Source: Salinivibrio kushneri | GTDB taxonomy: Bacteria > Pseudomonadota > Gammaproteobacteria > Enterobacterales > Vibrionaceae | NCBI RefSeq assembly: GCF_027286325.1 | Contig: NZ_CP114588.1 | Location: 1,637,317 to 1,701,316 of the forward strand | DNA: 64,000 nt | Direction: 5' to 3' | In this document: one piece after another, positions 59,508 through 64,000 of the stretch | Layout: each line of letters opens with the position of its first letter | How positions within the stretch are numbered: position 1 is the first letter of the stretch | Program-made: the position numbers and the translations under genes | The notes under the pieces: model-generated | The model's input: only the letters and a program-made list of their open reading frames with translations | Databases searched by the model: none | What the model was told of the DNA's origin: nothing

Positions 59508-60494
59508 TTAACCCGATATCGCGGCTTGGTGACGAGGCAGAAACACTTCTCCCATCATACAACGCACACTTCCCCCACCCACGGTTTCAATGGTATTGAC
59601 ATCGATAGGCACCAATTTTCCAAATTGGCGCAGCGTGCGTTTTTGCTCTTCAGTAAATGCACTGTAGGCCGACAGTGACATGACGATTAATGATTCACCG
59701 TAGCGATTGCGCAATTGTAAAATATTGCCACAGAGCTGATTCATTTGTGATTCACTGATAGATACCAAGGTTTTATCTTGGCTCAGTGTGTTACACACCA
59801 GGTCGCGCTGCCCAGCTTCTATCACCTCATCGCAGACAACGGCAAATTCTTCGCCCACCGCCATCATCACATTGGTATGATAAACCGGATTGCCATCGCT
59901 CATTTCAGTGTTAAAACTCACGACTTGTCGCATGCCTACCTTTGCTGCCCACTCAGTTAGCAGAATACTGTCACAGCGGTGTGAAAGCGCCGCGTAAACA
60001 CGCTGGTTGAGATGGTCAATCACCATCGCGCCCGTACTTTCAAGAAACGCATCGTCCTTGTCATGACACTTCACTTTGTGTACGTGATTGACGGCATAGC
60101 CTGCACGATCTAATGCAGCCATTAAGCGCTCGGGTTTCACCTCTAGCTGGCGGTTTGGGCATGCCATGGGGTAGAGGTAGAGTTCGCCACTGGGTAGCGT
60201 ACTAAACCAGTTATTGGGAAAGACCGCATCAGGCGTCGCAGGATCAGATTCTGGGTACTCCATGACCACCACATCGATCCCGTGACGACGGAGGATCATC
60301 ACCATGTTATTGAATTCTGCCATCGCGCGCGTTTTCACTTCTTCATCCGGCAGTGATGGTGCATGCTGAAAGCCATTATCCTCACTCGTTTGTGCATTAA
60401 ACTTAAAATGAAGCGGGGGCACCATCACCACAGCAGACGCCGCATGCGGATGAGTCAGCGGATATTGGGTATCACAGCTCGCTAAAAACGCCAT
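59508..60494 (-). CDS. ctlX: Citrulline utilisation hydrolase CtlX-like (amidinotransferase fold)
   Basis: About 328 residues. AVVMVPPLHFKFNAQTSEDN at the start, TPDAVFPNNWFSTLPSGELYLYPMACPNRQLE and CHDKDDAFLESTGAMVIDH in the middle, HTNVMMAVGEEFAVVCDE, and VETVGGGSVRCMMGEVFLPR at the end with the catalytic Cys in SVRCMMGE, are typical of the CtlX branch of guanidino-group-modifying enzymes. Members hydrolyse citrulline or related ureido compounds. AAGG precedes the ATG at 60494; the frame is open eight codons further. Single gene, convergent with the HopJ-family gene. Confidence 0.87.
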   Translation of the reverse strand: MAFLASCDTQYPLTHPHAASAVVMVPPLHFKFNAQTSEDNGFQHAPSLPDEEVKTRAMAEFNNMVMILRRHGIDVVVMEYPESDPATPDAVFPNNWFSTLPSGELYLYPMACPNRQLEVKPERLMAALDRAGYAVNHVHKVKCHDKDDAFLESTGAMVIDHLNQRVYAALSHRCDSILLTEWAAKVGMRQVVSFNTEMSDGNPVYHTNVMMAVGEEFAVVCDEVIEAGQRDLVCNTLSQDKTLVSISESQMNQLCGNILQLRNRYGESLIVMSLSAYSAFTEEQKRTLRQFGKLVPIDVNTIETVGGGSVRCMMGEVFLPRHQAAISG

Positions 60495-60825
60495 AAGCAA
60501 ACCTTCTAAAAACAACAAGTACTAAGAGTATAGAGCCGCTGTCACGCACGCGATCAAATCGGGTGCGTCACCGTCTCTTCCAACAGTGTGAATACTGAAT
60601 AAGCGATGGAAAATATCATTGAAACAAGTTTTTTACAAACTGAGTTTGTCACCCTTTCGCCCGGTTAAAATCGTCGACAATCGGAAATAAACTATCTAGA
60701 TGAATTTTAATAACTTTTTACACAAAGCACTCGCGTTTGTCACGATATTCACCGCCACTCTCAATTATTGCCCCTGGTCTATGCGTGGTTAGCTACAATA
60801 GGAGTAGCGACAAGGAGGAAAAGGC
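60495..60825. other. Divergent intergenic region between ctlX and the GAF-GGDEF gene
   Basis: 331 bases without a gene. It must contain promoters for both directions; no confident operator or repeat was recognised. Confidence 0.5.
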
Positions 60826-61797
60826 ATGGAACCGGCGCGCCCCACTCACAATGAGCAGCAAAGACTACACGCATTACACGATCTAGGTATATTGGACACT
60901 GGACACGAAGACAGATTTGAGCGGATTGTCAGAGTCGCGGCATACGTCAGTGACTGTCCCGTTGTCGCGATTAGCTTGGTCGATGAACAGAGGCAGTGGT
61001 TTAAAGCCAAGCGTGGTTTAGCCGTCAACCAAACAAGCCGCAGCGAATCGATTTGTGGTCATGCTATTCAGCAGTTAGAACCATTAATTGTTGAGGATAC
61101 GCACAGTGACAGTCGCTTTGCTGATAACCCGTTGGTAACCGGCCCTCCCTATATCCGTTTTTATGCAGGCTTTCCCTTTAGTCTGGATAGCGAACACCTG
61201 CTTGGAACGCTTTGTGTCATCGATCATCATCCTCGCGAGCTTACGGATGCCTGTCAGCGCGCGCTGTCAGACCTCGCGCGTATCGTCGAGCATGAATTGA
61301 TAATGACGCAACAAAATGTCATTGATCCGCTCACAGAGGTATTCAATCGACGTGGCTTTTACCGAGAAGTAAACAGTTATCTAACAGACGACGTTGTCAT
61401 TGAAGACCAACATACGTTATTACACTTTGATGTTCGCCAGTTACAAGGCGTCAACCAGCGCTATGGCAAGCATGCGGGCGATAAAGTCCTGAAAGAGTTT
61501 GCTGGATGTCTAACGGATGTGTTCGGTGACTTAGGCTGGATTGGGCGTCTAGAAGGTTGTGAGTTTGCGGTATTATTGATCCAACAGGATGTCGATGCGG
61601 TCGAAGCACAACTGGATCGTTTCTATCTCAAGCTTTGCCGCCGACTGTCTATCGAGCGCTATCCGTTTATTTACTCAGTCGGCCTTGCCCACTTCTCTCA
61701 GATTGATGAAACCGTCACGCTAGAAGCAATGCTTCTGGACGCAACAACTGACACGAGGAGCTACACGGTTCCTGAAGAAACGCGTCATATTGGATAA
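60826..61797 (+). CDS. GAF-domain protein with degenerate GGDEF domain
   Basis: 323 residues. GAF domain about 20-160 (VAISLVDEQRQWFKAKRGLAVNQTSRSESICGHAIQQLEPLIVEDTHSDSRFADNPLVTGPPYIRFYAGFP, then LGTLCVIDHHPREL), which binds a small ligand or chromophore. Residues about 165-320 follow the GGDEF layout (IDPLTEVFNRRGFYREV; LLHFDVRQLQGVNQRYGKHAGDKVLKEF), but the active-site loop reads RLEGCEFAVL in place of G-G-D/E-E-F, so cyclase activity is doubtful. AAGGAGG precedes the ATG. It converges with the tRNA operon. Confidence 0.85.
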   Translation: MEPARPTHNEQQRLHALHDLGILDTGHEDRFERIVRVAAYVSDCPVVAISLVDEQRQWFKAKRGLAVNQTSRSESICGHAIQQLEPLIVEDTHSDSRFADNPLVTGPPYIRFYAGFPFSLDSEHLLGTLCVIDHHPRELTDACQRALSDLARIVEHELIMTQQNVIDPLTEVFNRRGFYREVNSYLTDDVVIEDQHTLLHFDVRQLQGVNQRYGKHAGDKVLKEFAGCLTDVFGDLGWIGRLEGCEFAVLLIQQDVDAVEAQLDRFYLKLCRRLSIERYPFIYSVGLAHFSQIDETVTLEAMLLDATTDTRSYTVPEETRHIG

Positions 61798-61823
61798 ATG
61801 CGGTGAGGGAAAAGCATGAAGAT

Positions 61824-61899
61824 TGGAGCGACATACGAGGTTCGAACTCGTGACCTCGACCTTGGCAAGGTCGCGCTCTACCAGCTGAGCTAATGTCGC
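61824..61899 (-). tRNA. tRNA-Gly (GCC), unit 3 of the operon
   Basis: 76 bases with encoded CCA. Anticodon stem-loop GACCTTGCCAAGGTC gives GCC; acceptor GCGACAT pairs with ATGTCGC. Last gene of the minus-strand tRNA operon. Confidence 0.96.
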
Positions 61900-61936
61900 T
61901 TTATGCAATTAAGCGTTGCATGACGCTGTGTAAAAT

Positions 61937-62013
<77 letters not shown>

Positions 62014-62049
62014 TCCGTAACATCAATACTGCTTGATGTGGGCAAAACT

Positions 62050-62125
62050 TGGAGCGACATACGAGGTTCGAACTCGTGACCTCGACCTTGGCAAGGTCGC
62101 GCTCTACCAGCTGAGCTAATGTCGC
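62050..62125 (-). tRNA. tRNA-Gly (GCC), unit 2
   Basis: 76 bases, same sequence as the other tRNA-Gly copies; anticodon GCC, encoded CCA. Confidence 0.96.
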
Positions 62126-62162
62126 CTTATGCAATTAAGCGTTGCATAACGCTGTGTAAAAT

Positions 62163-62239
<77 letters not shown>

Positions 62240-62275
62240 TCCGTAACATCAATACTGCTTGATGTGGGCAAAACT

Positions 62276-62351
62276 TGGAGCGACATACGAGGTTCGAACT
62301 CGTGACCTCGACCTTGGCAAGGTCGCGCTCTACCAGCTGAGCTAATGTCGC
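62276..62351 (-). tRNA. tRNA-Gly (GCC), unit 1
   Basis: 76 bases, identical in sequence to the other tRNA-Gly copies by eye; anticodon GCC, encoded CCA. Confidence 0.96.
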
Positions 62352-62388
62352 TTTATGCAATTAAGCGTTGCATAACGCTGTGTAAAAT

Positions 62389-62465
<77 letters not shown>

Positions 62466-62493
62466 TCCGAATTTTACTGTACTAAGAGAAACA

Positions 62494-62567
62494 TGGAGGC
62501 GCGTCCCGGAGTCGAACCGAGGTCCACGGATTTGCAATCCGCTGCATAGCCACTCTGCCAACGCGCC
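62494..62567 (-). tRNA. tRNA-Cys (GCA)
   Basis: 74 bases with encoded CCA; anticodon stem-loop GGATTGCAAATCC gives GCA; acceptor GGCGCGT. First gene of the tRNA operon. Confidence 0.96.
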
Positions 62568-62599
62568 TTGTCTTGGCTGCCTCTTGAGTACGGGGAGGC

Positions 62600-62627
62600 A
62601 TTCTACGGATTAACGTGATCGAGTCAA
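62600..62627 (-). promoter_or_regulatory. Promoter of the tRNA-Cys/fMet/Gly operon
   Basis: Minus strand: -35 TTGACT, 16-base spacer, -10 TAGAAT, followed by a GC-rich discriminator (GCCTCCCC), as expected for a stringently controlled stable-RNA promoter. The remaining bases to 62892 hold nothing else recognised apart from the upstream region of the peptidase gene. Confidence 0.82.
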
Positions 62628-62811
62628 CACTTATTATTTAAAAAAAGTGTCAGCTGCCTGTTTTGCAAACGAAAACATCAAAAACCATCCAGTTTGCGGA
62701 TCTTTTCAGCATGGTTTGCCTTTTTATTCTTCACCCACCCTTTTTTATCTTCACCTCACCCCTATTAACATTTTTATGACAAGTTTTGTGTCCGCAATGT
62801 GTTTGTCTTAA

Positions 62812-64000
<1,189 letters not shown>

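Overview
The window looks like a Vibrionaceae chromosome with moderately balanced base composition. The basis is BetA, RimJ, YegD, GlpABC, PstSCAB and HopJ proteins of gamma-proteobacterial type, long Vibrio-style PstA and PstC, a Vibrio-type integron integrase, VCR-like attC sites, and a secreted M28 leucyl aminopeptidase. A salt-adapted genus such as Salinivibrio would fit (choline oxidation plus a BCCT carrier), but the genus is an inference.

Layout. 1-2430: 5' part of betA and a FadR-type GntR regulator with two operator-like palindromes. 2447-13343: mostly single housekeeping or accessory genes on the minus strand: several GNAT acetyltransferases, a secreted delta-type carbonic anhydrase-like protein, a DUF4177-yidD-TM2-nucleotidyltransferase operon, rimJ, an M13 peptidase, a DJ-1/PfpI protein, a YoaP-type acetyltransferase, an MFS carrier and a YjbR protein. 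13628-17185: a three-gene operon of a double KaiC-domain ATPase, a stand-alone receiver-like protein and a receiver/degenerate GGDEF/EAL phosphodiesterase. 17227-18810: yegD and a small protein.

About 19200-32233 is a small chromosomal integron. A deleted integrase gene (31735-32233, plus strand) still has a textbook LexA box; attI lies at its 5' side, and cassettes run leftward with their genes on the minus strand. Cassettes, in order from attI: an unknown protein; a three-gene DUF488-DUF488-dual-OB-like module; an HNH endonuclease; a one-pass membrane protein; a YaaC-like protein; a Cys/His-rich unknown; another unknown; and probably a GNAT, an Ogt methyltransferase and a DUF6500-like protein. 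Four attC sites are interrupted: one by an apparently complete IS110/IS1111-type element, one by a complete IS3-family element with a TAG target duplication, and two by decayed IS110-family relics.

32391-42310: tRNA-Ser, the pstSCAB phosphate operon with a Pho box shared with a divergent, catalytically degenerate phosphatase-like gene, a chemoreceptor, a DUF3429 protein and a BCCT carrier. 42322-50451: glpABC, a YoaK-type membrane protein, a Bax-like glucosaminidase and an RstAB-like two-component system facing an outer-membrane barrel gene. 51762-60494: an MFS carrier, a sterol desaturase-type hydroxylase, queH, a phytase-like lipoprotein next to a secreted CYTH-like protein, a frameshifted GNAT, a second tRNA-Ser, a HopJ-family gene and ctlX. 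60826-64000: a GAF-GGDEF-like protein, a tRNA operon Cys-(fMet-Gly)x3 built from 226-bp tandem units, and the start of an M28 aminopeptidase.

Themes: osmoprotection (betA, BCCT), phosphate acquisition (pst, phytase-like, CYTH-like), anaerobic glycerol-3-phosphate use (glpABC), c-di-GMP-linked signalling, and an integron apparently frozen by loss of integrase and by IS insertion into its recombination sites.
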